From NCBI RefSeq assembly GCF_040049195.1, contig NZ_JBDZDL010000013.1: 64,000 nucleotides of DNA; one strand, 5' to 3'. Of this stretch, positions 35,033 through 43,474 are shown one piece after another (the stretch's first letter is position 1; each line of letters starts with the position of its first letter). Under the pieces are notes generated by a model. It did not search any database. It had not been told where the DNA came from and worked only from the letters and a program-made list of their open reading frames with translations. Origin of the DNA: NCEH01 sp040049195 (GTDB lineage Bacteria; Pseudomonadota; Alphaproteobacteria; Rhizobiales; Xanthobacteraceae). The position numbers and the translations under genes were made by a program.

Positions 35033-36613
35033 ATGTCAAATGAATATGAGCTATGCACGGTTCGCGAATATTTTGATAAAAAGTATTATCTAAGTATGTA
35101 TCCGGACGTGGTCTTGCATGAGGTTGAGCCTGTATTTCATTATTGTGAATATGGGTGGCGTGAGGGCCGTAATCCTTCGGCAGATTTTGATACAACATTT
35201 TACCTTGAGCGGTATGACGATATCCGGGCGGCGGGCATCAATCCATTTTATCATTATATCGTAGCCGGCAAATCAGAGGGGCGGGTTGCGCGGGATCGCA
35301 GCGGCGCCTTGAAGCATCGGCTCGCGCACGCGCGGCCTCAGCGCGAAGTCGTAAAAGATTGGATGATAGAGGTCATCCCTCCCGCAAACGATGCCGAAGA
35401 AAAAGCCGCGGCCTTGCTGATCGAAGGGCGTCCTACCGTTGTTAGCGTTAGCCATGACGATTACCGAGTTAATTTTGGCGGCGTGCAAAACGTCATCGCG
35501 GACGAGCAAGGCGAATTGTCTGACGAGGTGAACTATATCCATCTGTCACCGGCGCAGCCTTTGCCGAAATTGTCAGATGAGATTGACGACTTCATCTTCA
35601 GTGTTAGGATCAATAGTGCCGAAGCAGGGCGTCTCGATCTCGATCAATCGCAGAGGCTGCTAAGCCGGGTGGTGGCCTCGCAAGGAGCACCGCGCTGGAT
35701 CATCCACCATTTGATGGGGCATTCGCCTGAGATCCTCACGCGGCTGATCGGCTCTCAGCCCAGCGGGAAGATCTTTTTCTGGGCCCATGATTTCTTCGCC
35801 GCCTGTGAGAGCTATGCTCTGCTGCGCAACGACATCGCCTATTGTGCCGGCCCCCCGCCCGATTCCATGGCGTGCGGAATCTGCGTACATGGGCGCGAAC
35901 GCGGGGAGCATATGGCGCGGATCCGCGGTTTGCTCGACACGTTATCTCCAACCATCGTCGCGCCGTCTCGCGCGGCGTTGCGCGTCTGGGAGCGCACCAC
36001 CGGCTGTCACTTTGAAAGCGTCGTTGTAAATCCGGGAGAGCTTTTCGTCTCCGCTGGCGAGCCGCGACCCGAACCAAGGCTTCCGCTACGCGTCGGTTTT
36101 ATCGGCACGCGGAGCTTTCATAAGGGCTGGGTAAGCTTTGAGGATCTGGCGCTCGATCTGGCCGGCGACCGGCGCTACTGTTTCTACGCTTTCTCCTCGG
36201 AGGCGGAAGGGGCGCACGGCAGCCAAATTGAACACGTTTCCGTCCGGGTCACGCCGGAAAATCGAAATGCCATGGTGGATGCGCTCCTTATCCACGGCAT
36301 CGATGTCGTGGTGTCGTGGTCGATTTGGCCCGAGACATATTGTTTCACGGTGCACGAGGCGATCGCTGCAGGCGCATTCATCGTTGCCCGCTTCGGGGAA
36401 GGGAATGTGGGCGACGCCATCAAACAGTTTGCCAGCGATTGCTCGGTCGAGTTGAGCTGCGATGCAGACCTGAACCATCTGTTCAAATCGGGCAAGCTGG
36501 TGACCATCGTGCGGGATTCGCCGCGCCGCTATGGGGCCCTCGTACCGTCGATGGGCACTGCGGATCTCATAGATACCAATCCGATGGCAGAGTTATCGGA
36601 GGAGGTCGCGTGA
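35033..36613 (+). CDS. Glycosyltransferase with tandem N-terminal YPDV-HY-EGR repeats
   Basis: A 526-residue protein. The first ~80 residues hold two copies of a repeat common in alphaproteobacterial glycan enzymes: FDKKYYLSMYPDVV...HYCEYGWREGRNPS and FDTTFYLERYDDI...HYIVAGKSEGR. The rest (about 130-526) looks like a GT-B fold: IHHLMGHSPEIL, FFWAHDFF, FESVVVNPGELF and the C-terminal donor site SWSIWPETYCFTVHEAIAAG with its E-x7-E-like acid pair. Start ATG 35033 follows AGGTGG; GTG 35024 is possible. The stop overlaps the next gene (GTGA at 36610), implying coupled translation. Donor and acceptor are unknown. Confidence 0.8.
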   Translation: MSNEYELCTVREYFDKKYYLSMYPDVVLHEVEPVFHYCEYGWREGRNPSADFDTTFYLERYDDIRAAGINPFYHYIVAGKSEGRVARDRSGALKHRLAHARPQREVVKDWMIEVIPPANDAEEKAAALLIEGRPTVVSVSHDDYRVNFGGVQNVIADEQGELSDEVNYIHLSPAQPLPKLSDEIDDFIFSVRINSAEAGRLDLDQSQRLLSRVVASQGAPRWIIHHLMGHSPEILTRLIGSQPSGKIFFWAHDFFAACESYALLRNDIAYCAGPPPDSMACGICVHGRERGEHMARIRGLLDTLSPTIVAPSRAALRVWERTTGCHFESVVVNPGELFVSAGEPRPEPRLPLRVGFIGTRSFHKGWVSFEDLALDLAGDRRYCFYAFSSEAEGAHGSQIEHVSVRVTPENRNAMVDALLIHGIDVVVSWSIWPETYCFTVHEAIAAGAFIVARFGEGNVGDAIKQFASDCSVELSCDADLNHLFKSGKLVTIVRDSPRRYGALVPSMGTADLIDTNPMAELSEEVA

Positions 36614-37614
36614 GAACGGCATTTTTTACAAGTGCGTCCTTCGCCTATCTGGACCGTGCGCGCGTTCTCTTCCAGACCTTGCGGGTGGCGCATCCGGACT
36701 GGGAGATCTGGATGTGCATGGTCGACGAAGAACCCGCGGGTTTTGTGTTTGACCCCGAGGCCGACGGGATCGACCATTTGGTCTGGGCGCGCGATCTGGG
36801 CATTCCCAATTTCCTCTCCTGGGCGTTTCAGCACGACGTTGTCGAGCTATGCACCGCGGTAAAGGGGGCGATGCTTTGCCGGATACTCGATGAGGGTATC
36901 GGCAAGGTCATCTATCTGGACCCGGACATCGCCGTTTTCTCGCCGCTCGCCGAGGCCGTCGACCTGCTGGACCGTCACAGCATCGTGTTGACCCCGCATC
37001 AGATCGATCCCGACACGGATCGCGCCGCAATCATGGACAACGAGATCGGCTCGCTGAAGTACGGAATTTTCAATCTCGGGTTCGTAGCCGTCGCCAACAC
37101 CGGCGAAGGGCGGCGGTTTGCCGAATGGTGGCGGGACCGGCTGCTGGATTTCTGCTTCGACGATGTTCCCGGCGGGCTCTTCACCGATCAGAAATGGTGC
37201 AACCATGTGCCGGTGTTCTTCCCCTCCACGGCGATCCTGCGCCACAAGGGCTACAATGTCGCCAGCTGGAACCTGAGCCAGCGCAAGCTCACCATCAATT
37301 CCGACGGCGACATCCTCTCGGGCGGGGACGTGCTGCGCTTCTACCATTTCACCAAGGTCACGCACGTCGGCATGATCATGATCGAGCGCTATTCCGAAGG
37401 GGAGACCGCCATCTTCGAACTGGTCAAGTGGTACAAGGACACGCTGCGGCGCCATGTCGTTGAAGGTCTGCCGCCGCGCTGGTGGAAATATGGAATTTAT
37501 GACTCGGGCCAGCCGATCTCGCGCGAGGATCGGCTGGCCCATCGAGCCGCAATTGGGGCGAAACACGCGGCGCTGAACCCGTTCGCGTCCGAGGGCTCCC
37601 TGGCGCCGGCTTAG
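36610..37614 (+). CDS. Glycosyltransferase, GT-A type (GT8/GT77-like)
   Basis: A 334-residue protein. MRTAFFTSASFAYLDRARVL and HPDWEIWMCMVDE at the N-terminus, AVKGAMLCRILDEG followed by IYLDPDIAVF with the DxD metal-binding motif near residue 106, and WNLSQRKLTIN with FYHFTKVTHVG at the end. This pattern is that of GT-A enzymes that bind nucleotide sugar and manganese. The GTG start overlaps the stop of the preceding glycosyltransferase, with CGGAGGAGG just upstream, so the two are produced together. The C-terminal 60 residues (ERYSEGETAIFELVKWYK...) recur in glycan-cluster proteins. Linkage unknown. Confidence 0.8.
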   Translation: MRTAFFTSASFAYLDRARVLFQTLRVAHPDWEIWMCMVDEEPAGFVFDPEADGIDHLVWARDLGIPNFLSWAFQHDVVELCTAVKGAMLCRILDEGIGKVIYLDPDIAVFSPLAEAVDLLDRHSIVLTPHQIDPDTDRAAIMDNEIGSLKYGIFNLGFVAVANTGEGRRFAEWWRDRLLDFCFDDVPGGLFTDQKWCNHVPVFFPSTAILRHKGYNVASWNLSQRKLTINSDGDILSGGDVLRFYHFTKVTHVGMIMIERYSEGETAIFELVKWYKDTLRRHVVEGLPPRWWKYGIYDSGQPISREDRLAHRAAIGAKHAALNPFASEGSLAPA

Positions 37615-37752
37615 GCGGGCAGGGTCTTTTCGGATGGCCGGGTCCGCGCTCCGATCCGCTCCGCCTTGCGGCTCCTTGGAACTGCGAGGCTCATGCCGGC
37701 TTGTTGAGCGCGGAGGGGCAGAGTCATGCCGCGCCTCTGGGAGGATACGCCC

Positions 37753-38046
37753 GTGAACAGAATAGGTCTGAGCCTGCTGCTGTTGTGCGCCGGGGTCTCG
37801 GCGGCGTCCGCGCGCCCGGCGAGCTATAAAATGTCTTGTGCCGCCACGGCCGGGCTTGTGCAAAGCCGTGGTGCCGCCTTGCTCGACACATCGCCCACCA
37901 CGTTCGATCGCTACGTGCGGGACATCACCTTCTGCATGCCGGACGAAGCGTTGCGGCCGGAATGGGTGCGCACCCGCGACAATCCCCAATGCTTCGTGGG
38001 ATACACCTGCTATGAGCCGGAACGGGACCGGCGGTGGGGATGGTGA
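37753..38046 (+). CDS. Small cysteine-containing secreted protein, unknown function
   Basis: A 97-residue protein starting at GTG 37753 (GAGG eight bases upstream), with signal peptide MNRIGLSLLLLCAGVSAASA. The mature ~78 residues hold four cysteines (MSCAATAGL, ITFCMPD, PQCFVGYTCYEP) that could form two disulfides in the periplasm. The motif QSRGAALLDTSPTTFDRYVRD is, from memory, shared by small secreted proteins of Rhizobiales, but no function is assigned. ATG 37726 is an in-frame alternative that would put nine residues before the signal. It stands just left of parS. Confidence 0.7.
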   Translation: MNRIGLSLLLLCAGVSAASARPASYKMSCAATAGLVQSRGAALLDTSPTTFDRYVRDITFCMPDEALRPEWVRTRDNPQCFVGYTCYEPERDRRWGW

Positions 38047-38077
38047 AACCGGGCATCTCCACGGTCTCCTTAAAAAA

Positions 38078-38093
38078 TGTTTCACGTGAAACA
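38078..38093. promoter_or_regulatory. parS centromere site (ParB-binding)
   Basis: The 16-base palindrome TGTTTCACGTGAAACA matches the consensus bacterial chromosomal parS exactly. ParB binds it, loads as a CTP-dependent clamp and spreads to form the partition complex. It lies in the 280-base gap between the secreted-protein gene (ends 38046) and tRNA-Val (38327). No other full match was noticed in this window. Chromosomal parS sites usually lie near the replication origin, though no dnaA, parA or parB is in view. Confidence 0.9.
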
Positions 38094-38326
38094 ATGGCTT
38101 AGCGCGGACGAACAGTGGTTTCGTGATGCTTCGCGCCGGGTTTTCGGCACAAGAAACCGCGATTTCGGCCGAACGTGTCGCGCGAATGAATCCGCCGGGC
38201 GCCGGAGGGTTCGCCTGCCGGTGAAAAAGAAAAGGCGAGGGGAGACGGCGGAACCGGCGAAGCACCCAGCGGCAGGCCACGCGGGCGCGTAAGCGGAGAA
38301 CCGTCAGCGGAATGGGGGAAGAAGAA

Positions 38327-38401
38327 TGGTGGTCGATGTAGGGATTGAACCTACGACCCCTCCCGTGTGAAGGGAGTGCTCTCCCGCTGAGCTAATCGAC
38401 C
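38327..38401 (-). tRNA. tRNA-Val (anticodon CAC)
   Basis: A 75-base cloverleaf on the minus strand: acceptor stem GGTCGAT/ATCGACC, discriminator A, encoded CCA. The anticodon arm CTCCC-TTCACAC-GGGAG gives CAC, reading GTG valine codons. The T arm has GGTTCAATCCC. Confidence 0.95.
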
Positions 38402-38511
38402 GGCCATTTCGTTTGCCGTCTGGCAGGAGGCAGCGATTTAGTGCCGCCACGCGGGGGTGTCAAGGGCAGGGCGACCTATCCACAGGCCGAGGCGCCGCGC
38501 CCCAGCCGCGT

Positions 38512-39198
38512 TCAGCGTACCGGTTGGCGCAGCAGATCGCGCACCGCGCCTTGCAACTGGTCGAAATGATGGATCAGGAGGTCGGCGCCGAGCTCCGCGG
38601 GCGCGACCTCCGTATAGCCGAACGAAACGGCGATCACCGGCACCCCGGCCGCCTTGGCGGTGGCGACGTCGGTCGCGCTGTCGCCGACCATCAGCCCGAA
38701 TCCACCGGCCGCGCCGGCCGCTTCGAAGGTGGCCAGCAGGGGCAGGGGGGCCGGCTTCGGCTTTGCGTAGGTGTCCGCCCCGGTGATGGCGACGAAACGG
38801 CGCGTCAGGTCGAGCCGGTCCAGCAGCAGGCGGGCGAGGCGCTCCAGCTTGTTGGTGCACACCGCAAGCAGGGCGCCTTCCCCTTCGAGCGCGTCCAGGG
38901 CCTCCAGGAGGCCGGGGAAGGGCCGGGAATGGTCGGCGATATGGTCGGCATAATGGGCGATGAAGCGGCCCGTGAGCGCGTCCAGATCCTCCTTGGGGGC
39001 GATGATGCCGTTATGCTCCAGCGCCCGCACGATCAGCACGCGCGCGCCGCCGCCGATCATGTTGCGCGTGGCGTCGCGGTCCACCGGGGCGATGGAATAA
39101 TCGGCCAGCACCGCATCCAGGGTCGCCAGCAGGTCGGGCGCGGTATCGACCAGCGTGCCGTCGAGGTCGAAGGCGATAACGGGGCGCGGCTGCGGCAT
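38512..39198 (-). CDS. gph: Phosphoglycolate phosphatase (HAD superfamily)
   Basis: A 228-residue HAD hydrolase. Motif I IAFDLDGTLVDTAPDL sits at residues 8-23 with both catalytic Asp residues; motif II is AVCTNKLERL, the Lys is in KPKPAPL, and motif IV is LMVGDSATDVATAKAAG. The DTAPDL and the GGGARVLIVRAL cap region are typical of Gph. It dephosphorylates 2-phosphoglycolate from DNA repair or from Rubisco oxygenation; the latter would suit an autotroph. Start ATG 39198 fits the family. Nearby rpiA (39873) may be part of the same carbon-metabolism setting, but they are on opposite strands. Confidence 0.92.
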   Translation of the reverse strand: MPQPRPVIAFDLDGTLVDTAPDLLATLDAVLADYSIAPVDRDATRNMIGGGARVLIVRALEHNGIIAPKEDLDALTGRFIAHYADHIADHSRPFPGLLEALDALEGEGALLAVCTNKLERLARLLLDRLDLTRRFVAITGADTYAKPKPAPLPLLATFEAAGAAGGFGLMVGDSATDVATAKAAGVPVIAVSFGYTEVAPAELGADLLIHHFDQLQGAVRDLLRQPVR

Positions 39199-39325
39199 GG
39201 GAACAATCCTTGCGGGGGGCGGCATTTCTTGGCTGTCTGCCCCCCTGCCTACAATCCTGCCGCTTTTCCTGTCCAGCGTCGCCTGCACATGGCGCCCCTG
39301 CGGCGCGGCGCGAAGGAGACGAGAG

Positions 39326-39775
39326 ATGGTCGAACGGTCTGGACGCGGCAGGGGCATTCCGGGGCGCAGGATCTTGCAGGCGGCCTGCCTTTCGGCGGGC
39401 GCGCTGTGCGGCACGGCGGCCCTGGCGCAAACCGGGCCGGGTGCGGGCAATTACGCCTTCGAGGCGCCGCCGTCCGCCCAGGCCAACCGCGTCTATTCGG
39501 TCAACCGGCAGACCGGCGAAGTCTCCGCCTGCCAGTTTGAGCGGCCGGACAGCGCGCTAGTGGGCATCACCCGTTGCTTCCCGAAGGGCGAGGGCGCGGG
39601 CGCGCAGAAGGCCGGGGTCTATTCCCTGGTCGCGGCGCGCTTTGCCGGAGAGACCGGCATTTTCCGTGTGAATGCGGACACGGGCGAGATGAGCGTGTGC
39701 TACGTGCGTGACGTGCCCAAGAGCGGCGGGGGCGGCGCGGAGCCCATGGTCCTGTGCACGCCGCAGGCAAAGTAG
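39326..39775 (+). CDS. Small secreted protein, unknown function
   Basis: A 149-residue protein with an N-terminal signal peptide (RRILQAACLSAGALCGTAALA, cut before QTGPG). The mature part has two similar segments, RVYSVNRQTGEVSACQFE and GIFRVNADTGEMSVCYVR, each a short beta-hairpin with a Cys, plus CFPKGEG and VLCTP. Such paired ...xNxxTGExSxC... repeats occur in small periplasmic proteins, but I know no function. ATG 39326 has AAGGAG seven bases upstream. It is divergent from gph by 127 bases and upstream of rpiA by 97 bases. Confidence 0.7.
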   Translation: MVERSGRGRGIPGRRILQAACLSAGALCGTAALAQTGPGAGNYAFEAPPSAQANRVYSVNRQTGEVSACQFERPDSALVGITRCFPKGEGAGAQKAGVYSLVAARFAGETGIFRVNADTGEMSVCYVRDVPKSGGGGAEPMVLCTPQAK

Positions 39776-39872
39776 CCGTGAAGCCATCTGTCGCCGGTCT
39801 CCCCGCTTGTCCGCGGCGCCGATCAAGGCTAGCAACCGTTCAGCCAGCCAACGCCAGCCACCGGACGCCCAC

Positions 39873-40577
39873 ATGGCCGATGCCGAAGACCTGAAGCGCG
39901 CCGCCGCCGCCCGCGCCCTAGAGTTCGTGACGGACGGCATGCGCCTCGGCCTCGGCACGGGCTCGACGGCACGGCATTTCGTCGATCTGCTCGCGGTGCG
40001 CGTCCGCGCGGGGCTGAACGTGGTGGGCGTGCCCACCTCCGAGCAGACCCGCGCCCAGGCGCTGTCGCTCGGCGTGCCGCTGGCGACGCTCGACGACCTG
40101 CCGGAGTTGGATCTGTGCATCGACGGCGCGGACGAGGTCGGGCCCGACCTCGCCCTCATCAAGGGCGGCGGCGGGGCGCTGCTGCGCGAAAAGATCGTCG
40201 CCAGTGCCGCGCGCGAGATGGTGGTGATCGCTGACGCCTCCAAGCATGTGCCGGTTCTCGGCCGCTTCCCGCTGCCCATCGAGATCGTGGATTTCGGCGT
40301 GGGCGCCATTACGCTGCGCCTGGCGCGCGCGCTCGAGGCCGCCGGCTGTTCCGGCGATCTGGTCCTGCGGCGGACCGGGGGGGAGACACCCTTCGTTACC
40401 GATCAGGGCAATGTCATTCTCGACGCCCATCTCGGCCGCATTCCCGATCCGGTGGGCCTTGCCCGCCACATCGAGCAGGTGGCCGGCGTGGTGGAACACG
40501 GACTTTTCCTCGGCCTCGCGCGCCGCGTCATCCTGGCTGGTCCTGGCGGCATCGAGCTGCTCGAACGGTCTGCCTGA
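39873..40577 (+). CDS. rpiA: Ribose-5-phosphate isomerase A
   Basis: A 234-residue enzyme of the pentose phosphate and Calvin pathways, interconverting ribose-5-phosphate and ribulose-5-phosphate. Motifs: RLGLGTGSTARHFVDLL (phosphate binding) near residue 24, GVPTSEQTRAQA, LDLCIDGADEVGPDLALIKGGGGALL with catalytic Asp/Glu, and REKIVASAA. C-terminal VDFGVG, RRTGGETPFVTDQGN and EHGLFLGLA complete the family. ATG 39873 gives normal length. The product ribulose-5-phosphate is also the substrate of KdsD at 3061-4059. A DUF2059 gene follows at 22 bases. Confidence 0.95.
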   Translation: MADAEDLKRAAAARALEFVTDGMRLGLGTGSTARHFVDLLAVRVRAGLNVVGVPTSEQTRAQALSLGVPLATLDDLPELDLCIDGADEVGPDLALIKGGGGALLREKIVASAAREMVVIADASKHVPVLGRFPLPIEIVDFGVGAITLRLARALEAAGCSGDLVLRRTGGETPFVTDQGNVILDAHLGRIPDPVGLARHIEQVAGVVEHGLFLGLARRVILAGPGGIELLERSA

Positions 40578-40599
40578 ACCCAATCCAACGGAGAAGAAT

Positions 40600-41121
40600 A
40601 TGCGCCCCTCCTTTATCCAGTGCCTCGGTGCCGGCCTGTTCGCCCTCTCGCTCTCCGGTGGCTTCGCGTTCGCCCAGCAGGCCCAGCCTTTGACGGCCCA
40701 GCCCTCCGCGGGCCAGATGCAGGCCGCGCGCGACCTGGTGAACGCAAACGGTGAGGCCCGCGCGTTCAACGGCGTGATCGCGAACCTGGTGGATGGAGCC
40801 GCGCTCGGCTTCCTGCAGACCAATCCCGATCTCGCGCCGCAATTGCGCGACGTGGCCGTCGCGCTGCGCCCGGAATTCGAGAAGCGCCAGGCCGAGATCA
40901 TCGACATGGTCGCCACCTCCTATGCCCAGCGCTTCACCGAGGCGGAGCTGAAGGATGCGCTGGCGTTCTACAAGTCGCCCACCGGGCAGAAGCTGGTGAA
41001 CGATCGCCCCGCCATCGTTCAGCAGGCGGTGCAGAACATCCAGGCCTGGAGCGCCAAGCTCAATTCCGACGCCATGGAGCGGATCCGCGTCGAGATGAAG
41101 AAGCGCGGCTACGATCTGTGA
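40600..41121 (+). CDS. DUF2059 domain secreted protein
   Basis: A 173-residue protein with signal peptide MRPSFIQCLGAGLFALSLSG...FA, cut near QQAQP. The DUF2059 segment (about residues 110-155) reads YAQRFTEAELKDALAFYKSP followed by TGQKLVNDRPAIVQQAVQ. This domain is common in proteobacterial periplasmic proteins of unknown role. The gene starts 22 bases after rpiA with GGAGAAG upstream and is presumably cotranscribed. In Rhizobiales the rpiA-DUF2059-gor order is, from memory, conserved, and here gor follows after an intervening minus-strand gene. Confidence 0.9.
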   Translation: MRPSFIQCLGAGLFALSLSGGFAFAQQAQPLTAQPSAGQMQAARDLVNANGEARAFNGVIANLVDGAALGFLQTNPDLAPQLRDVAVALRPEFEKRQAEIIDMVATSYAQRFTEAELKDALAFYKSPTGQKLVNDRPAIVQQAVQNIQAWSAKLNSDAMERIRVEMKKRGYDL

Positions 41122-41148
41122 TCTGAGCCGCCGCTTCGGCGCGACGCC

Positions 41149-43299
41149 TCAGGGCGTCGCGTGCGGCGCGGCGATGGCGTCGGTGCGGGGCGCCCGGCTG
41201 CCCTCCGGGCTCTTGGCGATGCCCGCGTGCAGGCTGTTGCGCGCGAGATTCGGATTGTAGTGCGGGTCCACCAGCGTCGCGGTGTGCCAGAGCGCTTCCA
41301 TGCGCGCCCGCTGGGCTTTGAGCCGCTCGCGATGGGCCTTGCTGCGCCGGCGCCCGCGCGAGGCGGATTCATGGTGCAGCAGCAGCGCGAACGGCGTCCA
41401 CACCAGCTCGAACCCGCCGGCCCGCGCCCGCAGGCATAGATCGATATCGTTGCAATCCTCCGCGAAGCGCACGGCATCGAGCGGGCCGATCTGGTCCCAG
41501 CATTGGCGGCTGATCATCAGGCAGGCGCCGGTGACCGCGCTGAGATTGTTGCGCGCGTGCAGGCGCCCGAGATGGCCCGCCATGTCTTCCGCGCCATGGG
41601 AAAACCAGTGCGCGGCATAGCGGAACAGACCGGCGATCACGCCCGCGTGCTGGAGGGTATGGTCGGGAAACAGCAGCTTCGCCCCGACGATGCCGGTCTG
41701 CGGCAAGGCGGCGAGCGAGACCATTTCGTGCAGCCAGCCGGGCTCCACCACTTCGATATCGTTGTTCAGCAGGCAGATCAGATCGCCGGAGGCAGCGTCC
41801 ACGCCGGCATTGCAGATGCGCGGATAATTGAAGCCGCCCTCGTCGCGCACCACGATCGTGCGCGGCCATGCGGCCTTGATCTCCGCAAACAGGGCGAAGG
41901 TCTCTTCCTCCACCGAGCCGTTGTCGACGATGACGATCTCGAAATTGCGATAGGCCGTGTGCGCCACCAGGGAGCGCAGCGCCATCCCCATGAGGTCGGC
42001 GCGATCGCGCGTCGGGATGACGAACGACACCAGCGGCGGCGTGTCCGGCAGGCGGTAATGCGGGCGCAGCTTCAGGTCGGCGCGGATCTCCACCGGGGCG
42101 CCGGTGGCATCCTCCAGCGCGCGTGCGGCCTCGCGGGCCTGATCGGGAGAGGAAAAGCCGCTCCAGCCGCCCGCGCCGTGCCGGCCATAGGCGACGCGCG
42201 GGATATGGCGGATGGCTGAGGGCGAAAGGGCGCCTGCCGCGCGCAGGAGCAGATCGTAGCGCCAGGCCAGCGGCAGATAGGCCCGCGCGCCGCCGATGGC
42301 GCGGACGTGCGCCGTGCGCAGCGCGACGAGATCGCCGAAATAATCCACCGCCCGCAGGAGATGGCGGTTGAACGCCGGCTTGAAGACGCCGTCGAGGGGC
42401 GCGCCGGCCTCGTCCAGCGTCTCCTCGTCGGTATAGGCGAGCATGCAGTCGGCGTGGGCCGTGAACGCCGCGCGGAGCATCGCCACCGCATCGCGGGTGG
42501 GGCGGCCGGAGGGATCGAGCAAAGCCAGCGTCTCGCCCGTGGCGGCGGCGAGAAGCGCGTTGAAGGTGAGCGGCGCCGTTCCGGCATCGGGCAGCAGGCG
42601 CACGCGCGGTTCGCCCGCCAGTTGCGCGCGCGCGGCGTCCCCCCCGTCGGGCAGGCCGATCAGCCATTCCCAATGGGGATCGCTCTGCGCACGCAGGGCG
42701 GCAAGGCAGGCGGCGAGATCTTGCGCGCGCGTGTCCGCGCCGAGCACGCTGAGGAACGACAGGGTCGCTCCCGCAGGCGCCAGCGGCCCGGTGAAATCTT
42801 CCACATAAGTTTTGCGATAGCGCCGGTAGCGCCGCGTCGCCTGGGCCTGCCGCGCGGGCGAATCCGCGAACAGCGAGGCGTGCATGCCGCGCAGGTCCCG
42901 CGCCGCCGCGCCGGCCGCCCGCCAGCGCCGGTGCGGGAGAAGGCCGGGAAAGCTGCCATGGGCGAAGGCATGCAGCTTCAGCCACAATTTGCCGCGCGGA
43001 TAGAGGCCGAGGCGCAGCGCCGCTCCTTGTGTGACGGCGATGGTCGCGGTGCCGCGGGGCAGGAGCAGCGCGGCGACCGGCGCGGCGACTTTCGCATGGC
43101 CGAGCGGCGCGCCGCCGAAACCCAGAAAGGTGAATTCCAGCGGCTCGGTGTCCCCGGCCGTCTCGCGCGCGATTTCCACCGCGAATACGCCTTCCTTGGC
43201 GGCGAGGCGCGCGCGCCAGAGCCAGGGCAGGGAAAAGCGCCGGCCGCGTCCGGGAGCGTCTTCGGCGCGAAGCCAGAGCGGGGAAATCTCTGCGGGCAT
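41149..43299 (-). CDS. Large GT2 family glycosyltransferase with two GT-A-like regions
   Basis: A 716-residue protein. The N-terminal ~150 residues are unrecognised. A first, degenerate GT2-like region (LSFLSVLGADTRAQDLAACL; LALLDPSGRPTRDAV; LAYTDEETLDEAG) is followed from about residue 415 by a full GT2 domain: VSFVIPTRDRADLMGMALRS, IVIVDNGSVEEETFALF, NYPRICNAGVDAASGDLICL and LLNNDIEVVEPGWL. The layout matches rhamnan/O-chain glycosyltransferases found in Alphaproteobacteria. The start ATG 43299 is preferred; GTG 43350 would add 17 residues. It interrupts the rpiA-DUF2059-gor series on the opposite strand, suggesting insertion. Its high GC suggests it is not a recent import. Confidence 0.85.
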   Translation of the reverse strand: MPAEISPLWLRAEDAPGRGRRFSLPWLWRARLAAKEGVFAVEIARETAGDTEPLEFTFLGFGGAPLGHAKVAAPVAALLLPRGTATIAVTQGAALRLGLYPRGKLWLKLHAFAHGSFPGLLPHRRWRAAGAAARDLRGMHASLFADSPARQAQATRRYRRYRKTYVEDFTGPLAPAGATLSFLSVLGADTRAQDLAACLAALRAQSDPHWEWLIGLPDGGDAARAQLAGEPRVRLLPDAGTAPLTFNALLAAATGETLALLDPSGRPTRDAVAMLRAAFTAHADCMLAYTDEETLDEAGAPLDGVFKPAFNRHLLRAVDYFGDLVALRTAHVRAIGGARAYLPLAWRYDLLLRAAGALSPSAIRHIPRVAYGRHGAGGWSGFSSPDQAREAARALEDATGAPVEIRADLKLRPHYRLPDTPPLVSFVIPTRDRADLMGMALRSLVAHTAYRNFEIVIVDNGSVEEETFALFAEIKAAWPRTIVVRDEGGFNYPRICNAGVDAASGDLICLLNNDIEVVEPGWLHEMVSLAALPQTGIVGAKLLFPDHTLQHAGVIAGLFRYAAHWFSHGAEDMAGHLGRLHARNNLSAVTGACLMISRQCWDQIGPLDAVRFAEDCNDIDLCLRARAGGFELVWTPFALLLHHESASRGRRRSKAHRERLKAQRARMEALWHTATLVDPHYNPNLARNSLHAGIAKSPEGSRAPRTDAIAAPHATP

Positions 43300-43474
43300 C
43301 CGTGTGCGTTCTGCCTGGGTCGGCGGGGAGCGTTCCGCGTCTTGAAGCACCCCTGGCAGCGCCCCGCAAGCGTGGGTACAGCCATGCCATGCGCGCGCTT
43401 GACGGCGCAGGCTGCGTGTCTACATCTCGGCAAGGCCGCGAAGGCCCAGCCGCGCAGGCCAACAGGAGCACGCC

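Noticed and set aside
36341..36357. Second parS-like sequence (TGTTTCACGG...)
   Set aside because: Only the left half matches; the right half TGCACGA breaks the palindrome, and it lies inside a glycosyltransferase gene.
38077..38292. Open frame starting MFHVKQ
   Set aside because: The start codon and first residues are simply the parS palindrome read as codons; the rest is basic low-complexity sequence without a family. It is a well-known type of false gene at parS sites.
28425..38401. Glycan block as an integrative element using the tRNA-Val 3' end
   Set aside because: The tRNA 3' end faces the block, but no copy of its 3' sequence was found at the left boundary and no integrase or transfer gene is present.
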